A stretch of 64,000 nucleotides of DNA from contig NOWV01000088.1 in the NCBI GenBank assembly GCA_003344405.1, forward strand, positions 248,001-312,000, written 5' to 3'. Below are positions 27,401 to 38,586 of the stretch, in pieces (the stretch's first letter is position 1; each line of letters begins with the position of its first letter). A program made the position numbers and the translations under genes. This DNA is from Trichoplax sp. H2. Its lineage: Eukaryota; Placozoa; Uniplacotomia; Trichoplacea. The notes under the pieces were generated by a model. The model did not search any database and was not told the origin of the DNA. It was given only the letters and a program-made list of their open reading frames with translations.

Positions 27401-28563
27401 TTTGGCGATACGTCTACGTCATTATGATAATTATTTTTTTATGACGTATGTATAATAATTATAATGAATACACCAGTTTTCCTATAATGCCCTGTAGTCA
27501 AAAGCCGCGAGCCAAAAAAGAAATTATTCATATGTTTATAGTAGTTGATATTGCATATTAAGATGATATCAAGCCGATGATAATCATAAAACACCTTTAA
27601 AATATGTACAAGGGAACATCAAGATTGACACCAAAGCAACAATTGTTAACAAGAATAAGAGTTCAACGGTGATGGTCTAATAAATAATAAATTTAAAAGA
27701 ACGATAGGACAAAACCTAATTTTAAGACACTAATTATTTTTGTAAACTATCAAAAGATTTGCCGAAAGCAAATATTTTAAGATATATGCTCGTATGCACA
27801 AAATTATTAAAATGCTGTTTTAGTTAATAGTGCTGATACTCCTGGAAAGAGTTTTACCAACAAAATAAAGGGGTATTTCGTTAAATTGAAGCACAACGAA
27901 TATTACAAATATCAGTGACTAAAGCTTAACAACAATTACAGATATAAATGCATTCTATAATCTATTTCTATGTGTCCATCATTAGGTCTGTTTAGCGAGT
28001 CATGTACTTCCTTTATAGGCAACGAATGCGACATGCATCATGTATATCAGTATAGGACATAAATTGTGAACAAGCAATGTTTATAATTCTATACTAAAAT
28101 CATACTATAGACTGACTAAGCTAGCTACGGCACTAAGATATTTCGTTAGAACTACAACTGAATTTGTATTATTGTGTTGCATAGACCAATTACACCCAAA
28201 TAAGAACTTTACCTGTACATGCACATATTTATACGGGCAAACCTATAGTATGCATCTCCGACATTGACGAACAATAAGGTATACTAATTATGGATACAGT
28301 ACCATTACACATAAATGGTTTAACGATTCAGCAACCAATACAAGAAATCTTTTTTAATAATTACACTTTAAGATATATGAAAAGTTGTTAATAATCTTAC
28401 CGGTAATTAGAGGTAGTGATACCATTCTTTCATTCGAAATTGTATCGTGCTATTGCACGGTCGACTTTAACAATTAGTACAGTAATAGGTCATTATAAAT
28501 TTAGACTGTATACCATGAAATACACCATAATTAATAAATGGTTCGGTACAGATTTTTAATTAA

Positions 28564-30957
28564 CTAAGAAGTGTCAAGTTCTATCATCAATTGATCATTA
28601 TCAGATTCATCGGAACTTTGGTCTACTTGTTTCGTAGTATTATTCAAGGGGCTAGAGGTAGCTTGCTGTAGTTCACTATTTTCGACATTGGATTCATTGT
28701 GACTCGGTTCACCTGCTACAGTCTGTTGGTCTTCAACCTTAACAGGCTTTTCATTATTTTCTCTCTGATCTTCTTTACTTGGAATGGGCAATTTCTTCTT
28801 AACTTCAAAACGTATCCAGTTATATCTCGTACACTTTTTAGCTCCAGGACAGTTCTGAATCAGATTCTGTATTACCGGTATCGAAATTCCAAAAAATTCG
28901 GGACCGGATAACGGAATGAAACTAATTTCTTTATCTCTGTAAAATAGATTTCGACAAGACCTTTACTAACATGTAAAATATAAGGTATATCTATAGAACG
29001 AGGTTTAGTGCTAATAACTTATAATTAATCAAATTGTATACGAGTGTATTAATTCCTTCTAAAGAGATCATTTTAAATTACAGCTCAGGTAAGTATTAAT
29101 AATATCGTATGCAACGTCTGCATTAGCAGATGAATACAATAGGGATATGTTTTGCAGGATTTTACGTAATTTGATATGCATCTAACATTACTTACGGAAA
29201 CTTCTGAATTTCTTCAAGAATAATCTTATTCAGTTTTGCTACACACTTGTCAGGTGAAGATGCCTGAAATATAACATCGGCAGCATCTGCCAGGGATATT
29301 TCAAACTGATGGATAATAAAACATGATATATGTGGTAAGTTTCTCTGCTAACGTTTCAACTCTTGAAATGCAACGCTAACTTACAACAATGAAAATACTT
29401 ACTTTTGGTTCGGTATTGCCCTCGCTAATAGTAGACATATAATTTATATTTTCGGCTGGGGCAGTGGTTGATGGGTAACTTCTAGAGCTACAGTAACCGA
29501 CAGGATAAATAAAATTTTCTGAATGATAGCTATCTTTGTCGTGGATTATTTTACCCAAGCTGTGAACTCTTAGTTCGTTTATAACTATCGGTATGACAGG
29601 TTTTCCAGAAGCATCAAGCTCTATTGGATCTATAGGAACTTTAACAGTTGATTTCGATTTCTTTGCTTTGGTCTTTGCACCTTTCATTAAAACGTTGTTG
29701 ATATCTTCCAAAGTCAGTTTTTTAATTTTTCTCTTGCCTTTCGATTTAGCTGGAGGTATTGGTAAAGTTGATTTACTAATTTCAGTGCCAAGAAATACTC
29801 TAGCCATATATGGAGTGACAAAATCATCGGGTAAATGAGTTGTGGTATTAACGTTAAATGGTAAATTAGCTGCAGACATGCTATCACTCTGATCTAGGCG
29901 AGATACAATTAACTGAAACAATCGTTTAAGTAAATATTTTCTTTCAACCCGCCCTGCAATCAATTTTTCCCGCAAACGATCAATTTCGTCGGCCATGGCA
30001 GCATTTTCCTGTCACGATAGAGTAATTTTAGTCGTGAGTAAACGTTTACTATTACTAGTCTTACATTTTGTTTCTTACAGCCACATTATCAACTAATTTT
30101 AACGATACTGAAGCTATACAGCCATAATGGCGTAGTTAATTTGCTGTTGCTGTACAAAAATTGAATTATTAGTGTCCCATTTCGCCCATTGTCACTGTAA
30201 CATAAAGTAAGATTAGCATCTAGGATTGTAGACAAGTCTCGATCACTATAGTCAGTCGATGTTAATTATTTAGTAAACTACTATGGCTTCATTAGATACT
30301 AAGATCAGCCGTTACAGGGGTTAAGATAAATAGATCTACAGAAGGCCACGATTTTGCTTCAGTAGCCACTTACAGTATACATAAAGAGTGGTGCGATTAA
30401 GAATATCTTTGAAGCTAAAATATCCTCATATTATTTGCTCGGGGTAATTTTTGCAATAAATGTATTTGACTATGACCAAATTGTTGCATAAATGTAATTG
30501 ATGCAATAGGTTACGGTTTTTAAGTAATAGCATGTAGGCAAATCGAGCTAACAAGACTTTGTATTCCAACTGAGTAGAAGAGCATAATATTGTAATAGAC
30601 ACGTTCTCTATAGTATCTATAGAAGATTGCATATTACTACCTCCTAGTAATTAATAATATTGGTTTACAGAGTTGGTATTTTTAGTTATCTACACCTGAA
30701 CCAAGCTATAGCAACAATAATATGAGCTCATACAGTGGTATCACAGCACGTCTTGTCAATGAAAAAAATTCAGTTAATCAAATAGTACACGCGATAATTA
30801 TAAATATTGAATTATTACTGTATTTTTGTTAGGATATGTTTTTTATTCTTACATGTAAAATCTCTTTGATTCGTCTAGAAAATCCACGAAATTTTCTGTT
30901 ATAAAATTCATCTCCTCTACTGGCGGATGATTTTTTCTTCTTTTTTTGCTTGCGATT
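28564..30957 (-). CDS. TBRG1: TBRG1 orthologue (FYRN/FYRC-domain nuclear protein)
   Basis: Transforming growth factor beta regulator 1 is a nuclear protein; in mammals it is linked to ARF-MDM2-p53 growth control. Exons in order are 30957-30853, 30008-29403, 29305-29196 and 28936-28564, with phases 0, 0 and 2 that match exactly and give 397 residues; human TBRG1 is about 411. Exon one is lysine-rich with DEFYNRKFRGFSRRIKEIL. It continues into ENAAMADEIDRLREKL, a heptad-like stretch matching the family coiled coil. The FYRN core follows (VHSLGKII, then ENFIYPVGYCSSRSYPS). The FYRC part spans FEISLADAADVIFQ and LSGPEFFGISIPVIQNLIQ, ending CPGAKKCTRYNWIRFEV. An acidic, Ser/Gln-rich tail of about 80 residues closes the protein. 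At least one 5' exon is missing from this model, since no ATG precedes the first exon in frame. Confidence 0.92.
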
Positions 30958-31394
30958 CTGTTAAATAGTAATGTCAATAAGTTTGAAGTTTGAATAAGCA
31001 ATAGTTATGGGGATTTTTGATGTCAGCGTTTTAGTTGTCTACAGACACTAAATATTTTAATTTCTTGCGTTTTAGTTCTACAGCAGAGTAAGTTATTTAT
31101 AAAAGATCGAGATATAATATTATACAAAAAAATTAAAGATGGCCTGATTATAGCATTGATGTATATCCGGGTCTAATTTTGAGTAGTATAGTGTCAACTA
31201 TGCTACTGACACAAAATTAATTTGGTTCGCTGCAATTTTCAACAAATTACGGTAAGGATAGACAGCAGTTAAATCATTCAGTAGATAGTTGAAATAGCTA
31301 AGGAAATGTATGTTCGTAGATTGCCACTTTGCCAGCAACTAACTACAGAATAACTCTTGCGTCCACTTGTAAAATAGAATGAAGTTCTGCAAAT

Positions 31395-31910
31395 ATGCAG
31401 ATTATATAATGGAGTTTGTAGGTGATTGAATACTGGCTTCTACTTTTATTCTTGAGTAGAGCAACGTAGCTTTATTGCGTAGGGTAAGTGATGAACTTGC
31501 GTCAGTGCAATTTGTACTTGCATGATTGGATTTTATCTTCAATGTGGATAACTGTAATATTGTGCTGGATAACAAATTCATCATTACGGTTTGTTGTGGT
31601 CAATAATGTTACGTGGAAGTCCTATACAATAGTGTAGGTAAGCATCTATATAAGTGCAATTTTTACTTGTATGAGAGGGATTTACGTTCAGTGTGGATAA
31701 ACTATAGCATCGTGATGTCCATCCGATTCGTTGGTATGGTTTACTGTAATCGATGCTGCGGTATCGTAGTTATTTGCAGTAGTACAAGTTATGGGTTGTG
31801 TCAACTAATATTTGCATGATGATGGTGAATAAGTATGACTTTATAATGTATCTATCCAATTAGTTTTTATGGTTTATTGTACTCTATGCTGCTATATCAG
31901 CAGATCCCCT
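31395..31910. repeat. Degenerate direct duplication, unit about 130-155 bp
   Basis: Blocks such as AGTGCAATTTNTACTTG followed by TCANTGTGGATAA recur at about 31505 and 31653. The block TATGGTTTA, TGTA, CGATGCTGC recurs at about 31735 and again, altered, near 31870. It lies between TBRG1 exons or just outside that gene, and no coding potential is conserved between copies. Confidence 0.45.
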
Positions 31911-32636
31911 GAAGAGGTGATTGAGCGTAGAAAACTGTGTAAAGGAGAATTTCATCATTTCATGAACGTCCATCGATCGACGTAATCTGCTGGAGGCTGA
32001 AGAGTTTCAACGATTAGCCCATGTAGTCATCAATAATTTTGATACCTTACTCATGATTTGATTTGAATAAAACAATAATGTGAAGTAGGAATGAAGGTTG
32101 AGGATTTACTAGAAGATCAATATTAAAATATTGCAGTCTTGCAACGTGTATTCTATTCAAGTAGCCAATATCAAAACCATCGCCATTGGGCCCCGGCTCT
32201 ATCAGTTCATCAACACCATGATCTCTTTGATAATACTAGCATAAAAGTTGAGCACCATGACATTAAGAATAATAACATGCATTTCTTACCTTTTTTAATT
32301 TCTTTTTGACACTGCTACTTTTGCTTTTATGCCTAAATGAAGAAATGAATTGCATGTGTATTTATTTCTATCATGCAAGTATGGAGAATCGATCCAAGCT
32401 AACTGACAGTAGGCTTAGAAGTGCAATTGTAGAAAAGCAATCACTGTATTTTATAGATCAATCAAGGTATGTATTCTACATTTGTTGGATAGTGTACACT
32501 TTTATACTTTCCATGCTATCCTTGCAATAGAACAGATCAAAGAGTCAATCTCATTCTATGCTAGCATCGATGTGATTATGCAATATTCCTGCCCATAATT
32601 GGACTGGAAGAAATGAATCATGTCTTTTCCACTTAC

Positions 32637-32815
32637 TCGATAGAATTGGCTTTCTTTTGTTTTTTGAAACTGTTTCGATGATGATTTTTATGCTTGGTCG
32701 GCTTGATATCGATTTCTTGTGAAGCTGGAGAAGGAGTATGATCACTTTGTGAGTCTTGTAATTGGCCATCGTCATCGATGCCACCATCGACCACAGAATT
32801 GCTCATGTCTTCCAT
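32637..32815 (-). CDS. Candidate N-terminal exon of TBRG1
   Basis: An ATG at 32815 opens a frame of 59 residues: MEDMSNSVVDGG, an acidic Asp/Ser/Gln stretch, then a basic tail rich in Lys, His and Arg. It ends at a perfect donor, GA|GTAAGTGG. Strand, position and the acidic-to-basic profile fit the start of TBRG1, whose next known exon also begins basic. The exon exits in phase 2, however, whereas the exon at 30957 must be entered in phase 0. Either a small exon between them was missed, the assembly has a one-base error, or this exon belongs to another transcript. Confidence 0.4.
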
Positions 32816-32995
32816 ATTGAAAGTTGTGCAAGTCAAGGCTGGAGCAATTAATTTCTTCTACCGTCTCCTAGGAATATCTCGATTTCAACGTACTGTACCT
32901 AGAGTCTTTTCCATTCATTTGTTAGTATTGTATCGCAAACAGTAGCGATAATATAGTGTATTACTATGGAGACACCATTGTTTGGTGGTGGTGGA

Positions 32996-33812
32996 GAGAT
33001 CGAAAAGGCCAGAGAGATGGACGGACAAGAAACGGCCGTTCACTCGAGTCAAAATCAGCAGAACGATCCAGTTGTTGGTCATTGACCTGTACCGTATATC
33101 TGTAATTGTACACTATACTATCCACGATGGTCATGGCATGCAATCCAAGTCACGGTATTTTAGTGCTGTATCTACAGTATATTGTACTGTGCCGAAGGGT
33201 GAGTGTACTGTACACTGTACTGTCCAGTGTCCGTCATGGCGTGCATTCAAAGCCAGGGTAGTTTACTGAGATCGAAAAGGCCAGAGAGATGGACGGACAA
33301 AAAACCGCCATTCACTCGACTCAAAATTAGCAGAACGATCTAGTTGTTGGTCATTGAACTGTACCGTATGTCTGTAATTGTACACTATACTGTCCGCGAT
33401 GATCATGGCATGTAATCCAAGTCACGGTACACTTGCTGTATCTACAATATATTGTACTGTGCTGAAGGGTGAGTGTACTGTACACTGTACACTGTACCGG
33501 ACTGTCCACAGTGTCCAGTGTCCGTCATGGCGTGCATTCAAAGTCAAGAGCAAAGTAAAGAGATTGAGAGACAGCAGAACGATCCACTAATTGGTCATTG
33601 AACTGTACCGTATGTCTGTAATTGTACACTATACTGTCCACGATGGTCATGGCATGCAATCCAAGTCACGGTATTTTAGTACTGTACTGTACAGTACAGT
33701 ACAGTACTGTGACGAAGGGTGAGTACAGTATAATACTGTACACTGTACACTGTACAGGACTGTCCAGTGTCCGGTGTCCACGATTGTCATGGCATGCATT
33801 CAAAGTCAAGTC
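32996..33812. repeat. Three tandem direct repeats, unit about 270-290 bp
   Basis: Copies start at about 32996 (GAGATCGAAAAGGCCAGAGA), 33268 (same motif) and 33560 (diverged GAGATTGAGAGACAGC). Each contains CAGAACGATCCA, TTGGTCATTG, TGTAATTGTACACTATACT and CATGGCATGCAATCCAAGT, then a patch of TACTGTAC-type palindromes, then a GTCATGGCGTGCATTCAAAG block (CATGGCATGCATTC in copy 3). Copies 1 and 2 are much closer to each other than to copy 3. Short open frames inside are by-products of the repeat. Confidence 0.85.
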
Positions 33813-34429
33813 CTACTGTACTGTATGTCCATTGCATGAAGAAACTTTTGCCTAATTCAAAAAGTTGGACAAAATCAGTCAGTCGCTATCCACAAGCATG
33901 GACTATCCTAGTAATATTAGTCGTTGATGGCATAATGCAGTATAGGACAGAGGTAGCAAAACTCATTACGTTGGTTTTACCATTACCTACCAATACTGTT
34001 GATAGGAGGCATTGAGGCTGTACGCTCAGTAAAGTACAGCATAATGAGTGAAGGGTCTACTAGTCTACTATCAAGATAACCAAACCTTTCTCAGGTCTAG
34101 TCTGACGTCCCTCTCTCTCGTAGTAGTCTAGCGGATCAACATGGATCCAGTCTAGCGATCAAAATGCGCTAAAGGGTTTCTTTTAAAAGGACCTTGGCTA
34201 ACTAATCATAATATGCAGTACTGCTGGTACTTTAATTTTCCATTTTATTAGGCTTCCACTAGGCGTCTACAGTATACAGTACAGTATACAAACAAAATAC
34301 TGTTACTGTACACTGTACAATTATTATGCAACATTGCTACAGACCATATGGAAAGTCTTGCGTACAGTACACTGTACAGTACAGTACAGTACTGTACAGT
34401 AGTACGGCCGTGGCCGTAACATAGCACTG

Positions 34430-34474
34430 TTACGCCTGTTCACGGTTCGGTTTTAAAGTGGTGAACAGGCGTAA
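34430..34474. repeat. Hairpin, 13-bp arms and 17-nt loop
   Basis: TACGCCTGTTCAC at 34431-34443 pairs exactly with GTGAACAGGCGTA at 34461-34473, and the flanking T/A pair extends the stem. It is more GC-rich than, and different in sequence from, the GTAC repeats on both sides. Confidence 0.7.
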
Positions 34475-34537
34475 GCACTGTACAGTGTACAGTACTGTAC
34501 TGTACAGTATCTGTATGCAGTATGACACGGGCTCGGA

Positions 34538-34569
34538 CCGGATCGGACCAGACCAGACCAGACCAGACC
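34538..34569. repeat. GACCA pentanucleotide microsatellite
   Basis: About five head-to-tail copies of GACCA after a related GATCGGACCA start. The opposite strand reads TGGTC. It is a simple repeat inside the palindrome cluster. Confidence 0.8.
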
Positions 34570-34832
34570 ATGAAGATCTCTCCGTCACTGTACTGTACTG
34601 TACAGTGTACAGTGTACAGTGAGTGTACAGTACACTGTACAAGTGCGTGTACCGGACCGGACTCTTGCAGGTACAGTACTGGTAAAAGTGCAGTCACTGA
34701 CCGAAGTACTGTACAGTACACTGTACTGTAGTGCACAGTATGGTACGGTACTGTACTGTACAATGTACTGTAAACTGTCCACTTCAGACGCAATGAAATC
34801 ATCTATCCCATAATGCACTGCCCGCGCAGAAG

Positions 34833-36014
34833 GTGGTTCAATTTGGTCAGAGGTTAGGTACCCGTGTAGTCAATTCATCTCAAAGTAAGTATTTCAAATG
34901 TTTAAAATGATCTTCTAACCCATAGTTTAAAACACATCCTCCATTAGAAATGATTGTTCGGTAGCGTTAAAGCCTGATCGATGTACTTTCCTAACTGAAA
35001 TGACGAACCAGTGGATGAAAAACATGTCCTACCGGTCGTTGTGCAGTGTGATAGGACAAAATAGAATAGCCTGCTGTTGAGTAAAACGAACAGTCGCAGT
35101 CATGACTGGAAAGAGAAATGATTATGTAGGCTAGTCCTAAATAGACTTGAGAATGGACATGCTTTTACTTTACTAAGACTAAGGGCTTGTTCACGATATC
35201 GGATCAAATATGGATCGACGTTACCACCATCGATACTGTACGCAGATTGTCCAAGGGGTGTAGGAGCTTGGTGCATTGGAAAATCATATTTCACAACGCT
35301 TATAGGATTCCCAAAATGGATAGAAATGTCATAAATAGATTACGCTATGATTGTTCAACTTGGTGTGAACGATATTGTAATGGTAGCCTTCAATTTAATT
35401 TATCCAAAGGTTTTTACAACCTTCATGATAGTTCTAGCTTGCACCCCTCCGTGTCAAGACCATGACTGAAGCCGTTATGCGTATTACACTAATCGATGCA
35501 AGGGATACTATAGACTGCTTAACTTTACTGAATCATTCTTTTAAATGAGTTACTGTCTTATAAAAGTGAACATCTGCCATAGATGAAAGTAAACTTGATA
35601 ATAGAAATCTTTAAATGCAATCGTTATCGGTATAGAATGGAGAATGTACGATTGGCTCAAGGCTAACTTAACTTAATGTAGCCTAGATGATGATAGTAAT
35701 CACTTGCATAGTATTACACCATTTCTAACGTAGGCTTTCTGTCATTTCCTATAGCTATAGCTCGAGCAGCACAGCCTCGCTTGGCTACAGCTTGGTCATA
35801 TGCAAAAGTCGAGATGAGACCTGCTATGCCATCAGAATGGCCTGCAGTCAAGAAAGGATTTTCTGATATGGCTCAAAGTGCTGTCACTGGTCGTTTCTTG
35901 GATTACAATGTGCGTCAAGTAACCCAGAAAGCTTTAGTTTTTGTTGAAGTATGCTGTTGGTTTTACGTTGGAGAAATTATTGGCAGGCGTAGCATAATTG
36001 GATATAACGTATAA
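34833..36014 (+). CDS. ATP5MG: ATP synthase subunit g, mitochondrial (F0 sector)
   Basis: Small membrane subunit of the mitochondrial F1F0-ATP synthase, associated with subunit e and enzyme dimerisation. Two exons, 34833-34884 and 35755-36014, join in phase 1 through CAAA|GTAAGT and CCTATAG, giving 103 residues, the length of human subunit g. The protein starts VQFGQRL after the initiator and runs through ARAAQPRLATAWSYAKVEM. It ends with the family hallmark CCWFYVGEIIGRRSIIGYNV, a hydrophobic helix with a GxxxG-like edge. By homology the first codon should align at 34833, but the sequence reads GTG there. An in-frame TGA lies at 34794 with no ATG between, only a CTG at 34818. This may be a true near-cognate start, an allele or a base error. 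It is transcribed away from TBRG1. Confidence 0.9.
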
Positions 36015-38586
36015 ACATAGTGTATTTGCTTTTACGCATGGTGAAAAATTCTAGTTGATTGACTTGAAGTTCTTGATGTCATGACATCAACTATTTTTGA
36101 CATACTTCTGTAATGCTATCCAGATGATGATTATTATTATGTTATATATCTCATGCTGATAGGAGTTGACGTCAATGGTAGTTTGCAATGTAAATCAAAC
36201 ACACATCTTTGTCCATGCTAGCTGTCATTATTTGCTCCAATAACATACAATTATTCGTGTAAAAGGAAACAATTCAATTTCATATTCAATTTTTACTTAC
36301 AGCTAATATGGATAGTGCTTTATTATGTATCTTAGGGTCGGCTATATCGTAATATTCTGCCCGTGAAATAAAAAGCAATCAACTTCTGCTAATTTCTGTG
36401 ACTCTTAAATATCTTGGATTGCTTGACTAATAATGGATTTTAAAAGTTGATATAACGTGCATTACAGACGTTGACACTAGTTGGATGATTCAAACTTATA
36501 CGTACATCAAAATGAGTAGACTACTCAATATTTATTTAATATAAAGTCATCACAACCAGAAATGTAGTGGTCCTATGTGGCACTATTTTCCTATTACAAA
36601 TTATTATTTGTAGCCTAGGATTGAGGCAAATTCATATGGTCATTTAGTCCCTTACAGATACTACTCCCTTCGGCTAGTAATATTTTATACAATCTTTAGT
36701 AGTGCCTAACGGCTACAGTTTATAGCAGCGTTTCAATCTATGGATTACATAGATTCTTAACAGAATTGTTACCAATTGCTAATACATTTCATTTATGTTA
36801 GTATTGACTGACTTTGTTTCCAATACTGAATGTAATCCTGAATATATAGTTGCTTACTAACGTTAGAAATACGATCTAACACATTACATATTTCTAATAA
36901 CTAAATTGAAACCCTGTTTTTAAAGCTTCAATTAACAAGCAAAGATAATGTATACAAGCTTGTACATACTGGTAAAGGAAGTATATGACGGTAAATGATA
37001 AGAAATGGAACAATTTTCAATGCATTTTATAAATCAACAACTTTGACGAGGATCATTGCAGTGAAGCGGCTAAGAGGTGATTACTTTGAAGTAATAACTT
37101 GCAAGGTATAACTATCATTACTGCTGGATCGAATAAAAAATTGTACGTACTGTATATAACGTAGAACGAATGCGGGAGTAGTTGCTGAGGCTTTGCAATG
37201 CCGTTACTGTTTTATGCAATATTCAATTTCATGTATATTACATAGCATACTCTGGATCTAATACAGGCTACTAGGACATCACAATAGTTAATCTAAAAGA
37301 GGCAGGATACAAAAAACAAACACTTGAATCCTAAATCGAATAGGAAAGCGTCAAAAATAAAATAATATTGATGCTATTAATCTAGGCGTCTACTTCTTGG
37401 ATATTCGTGACTAATGCGTACGCCTACGTCATACCTAAACTAAAATACGAATGTTTTGTGGCTCCTATTTCACTTTCTACTAAATATGAATTATTATGCG
37501 GTGTATGAATAATTTTTTATCTTCTCAACTAGCATAGGGTTGACTATTTACTGTGGCATTCAGTTTAGCTAGTGCGACTATGCAATCTTCCTAAAGGTTC
37601 TTTATTTATAATAGATAGATGGCAGCCTAACTGGCGTGTGTTAAGTGTTATTTGACAGTTGGAGTTGATATTTATGTAATTAAGACAAAAGTCGCTTGTT
37701 TAGTGTAGTATAATATGACCAAAATTTGAAATAGAGAAGAAAATAACGTAGAAAACGCCTGCTTGGATAAATAGATACAATAGACTTGCCCTAGATCGCC
37801 ATGGTACGCAGATTTAATAGAGACGGCTACAATAAATTTTAAAGTTATAGTGATTCAGAAAATACAGTTATAAAGAAGTTATCTTGTATGCTGATTTAAA
37901 CCTGAAGAAATTACTGCCATAGATTAGAATTTTCTCATCACCGACGAAAATATCGATCTATACTATCCTTTGGTTGAAAGTTATAAATAAATGTAAATAA
38001 TATTTTATGACTTTTTTGCAGATTATCACCTTTGATTGTAGTAATACTAATTAATTCTAGACTTTGTACCATCAGTCTATTAGTTTCGATAGACTGCAAA
38101 TAGTAGCACGTAGTTGTTCAACTAGCCGTTACAGCGAAAGAACGGATTGAAATTGAAGGGAACAGGGTAAGCTAGAATATCGAATGGAATTGGTCTTTTC
38201 AACGTTATTACTCTACTACATTACAAGTAGATACCGGACTTACTTCTTTAATCTTAAATCCATTAATTATAATATTAATCTGGAATTGCCTTTTAGCCTT
38301 GAAAATCTACTAACTGCTTGAAGATGATGCTGCAAGTAAGAGAAGGATATTGTCATTTTTTTGTGTGTGTGTTTGTGCCATCTTAGTATTTATACAACTT
38401 GAGATACAAAAGTATACTTTATGTCTTAAAGCGAAATAAACAACAAACACTAATTATCTATGAGTTTACTATGTAAAGATTAACCGCTTTGAAGGTTTTT
38501 AAAGAAAACTGTAGCTATAGTTTCTACTACTAATTCCAAGATAGTTTTCAAAAGCATAAGAATATTCGATGTGTTTATCCGTGTAG
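36015..38586. other. Intergenic, ATP5MG to TRPM
   Basis: About 2.6 kb between two genes on the same strand. I see no coding motif or repeat. It should contain the ATP5MG 3' UTR, with an AATAAA near 36367 as one candidate signal, and the TRPM promoter. The bases just before the TRPM ATG read GTGTAG, so that ATG may follow a 5' UTR intron. Confidence 0.5.

Larger units (their letters stand above)
7836..28563. other. About 20.7 kb without a recognisable gene
   Basis: I find no conserved protein, no RNA gene and no intact transposon here on either strand. The longest open frames (13810-14040 minus, 19608-20009 minus, 25156-25446 plus, 27064-27444 plus) are within what chance allows at this AT content, and several lack an ATG. 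The stretch contains the ~190 bp tandem repeat at 16240-16845, a perfect AT palindrome near 10150-10180 and a hairpin at 21405-21432. Upstream exons or regulatory DNA of the ETS gene could lie in its left part. Confidence 0.5.
33185..34785. repeat. Cluster of GTAC-centred palindromic repeats
   Basis: Dense runs built from TACTGTAC, GTACAGTA and ACACTGTACA, each nearly its own reverse complement; the tightest patches are around 33690, 34265-34320, 34364-34402, 34480-34510, 34588-34640 and 34705-34770. Open frames on both strands here translate into Tyr/Cys/Thr/Val-rich nonsense and are artefacts. The cluster fills most of the interval between TBRG1 (leftward) and ATP5MG (rightward) and ends about 40 bases before the ATP5MG start position. 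Confidence 0.85.

Noticed and set aside
27064-27444. 126-codon open frame with hydrophobic stretches, plus strand
   Set aside because: No ATG start, no family similarity and no supporting neighbouring exon. Hydrophobic runs are expected from T-rich DNA.
34430-34818. Overlapping open frames of 64-120 codons on both strands
   Set aside because: They are by-products of TACTGTAC-type palindromes, which lack stops in several frames and translate to Tyr/Cys/Thr/Val-rich repeats on either strand.
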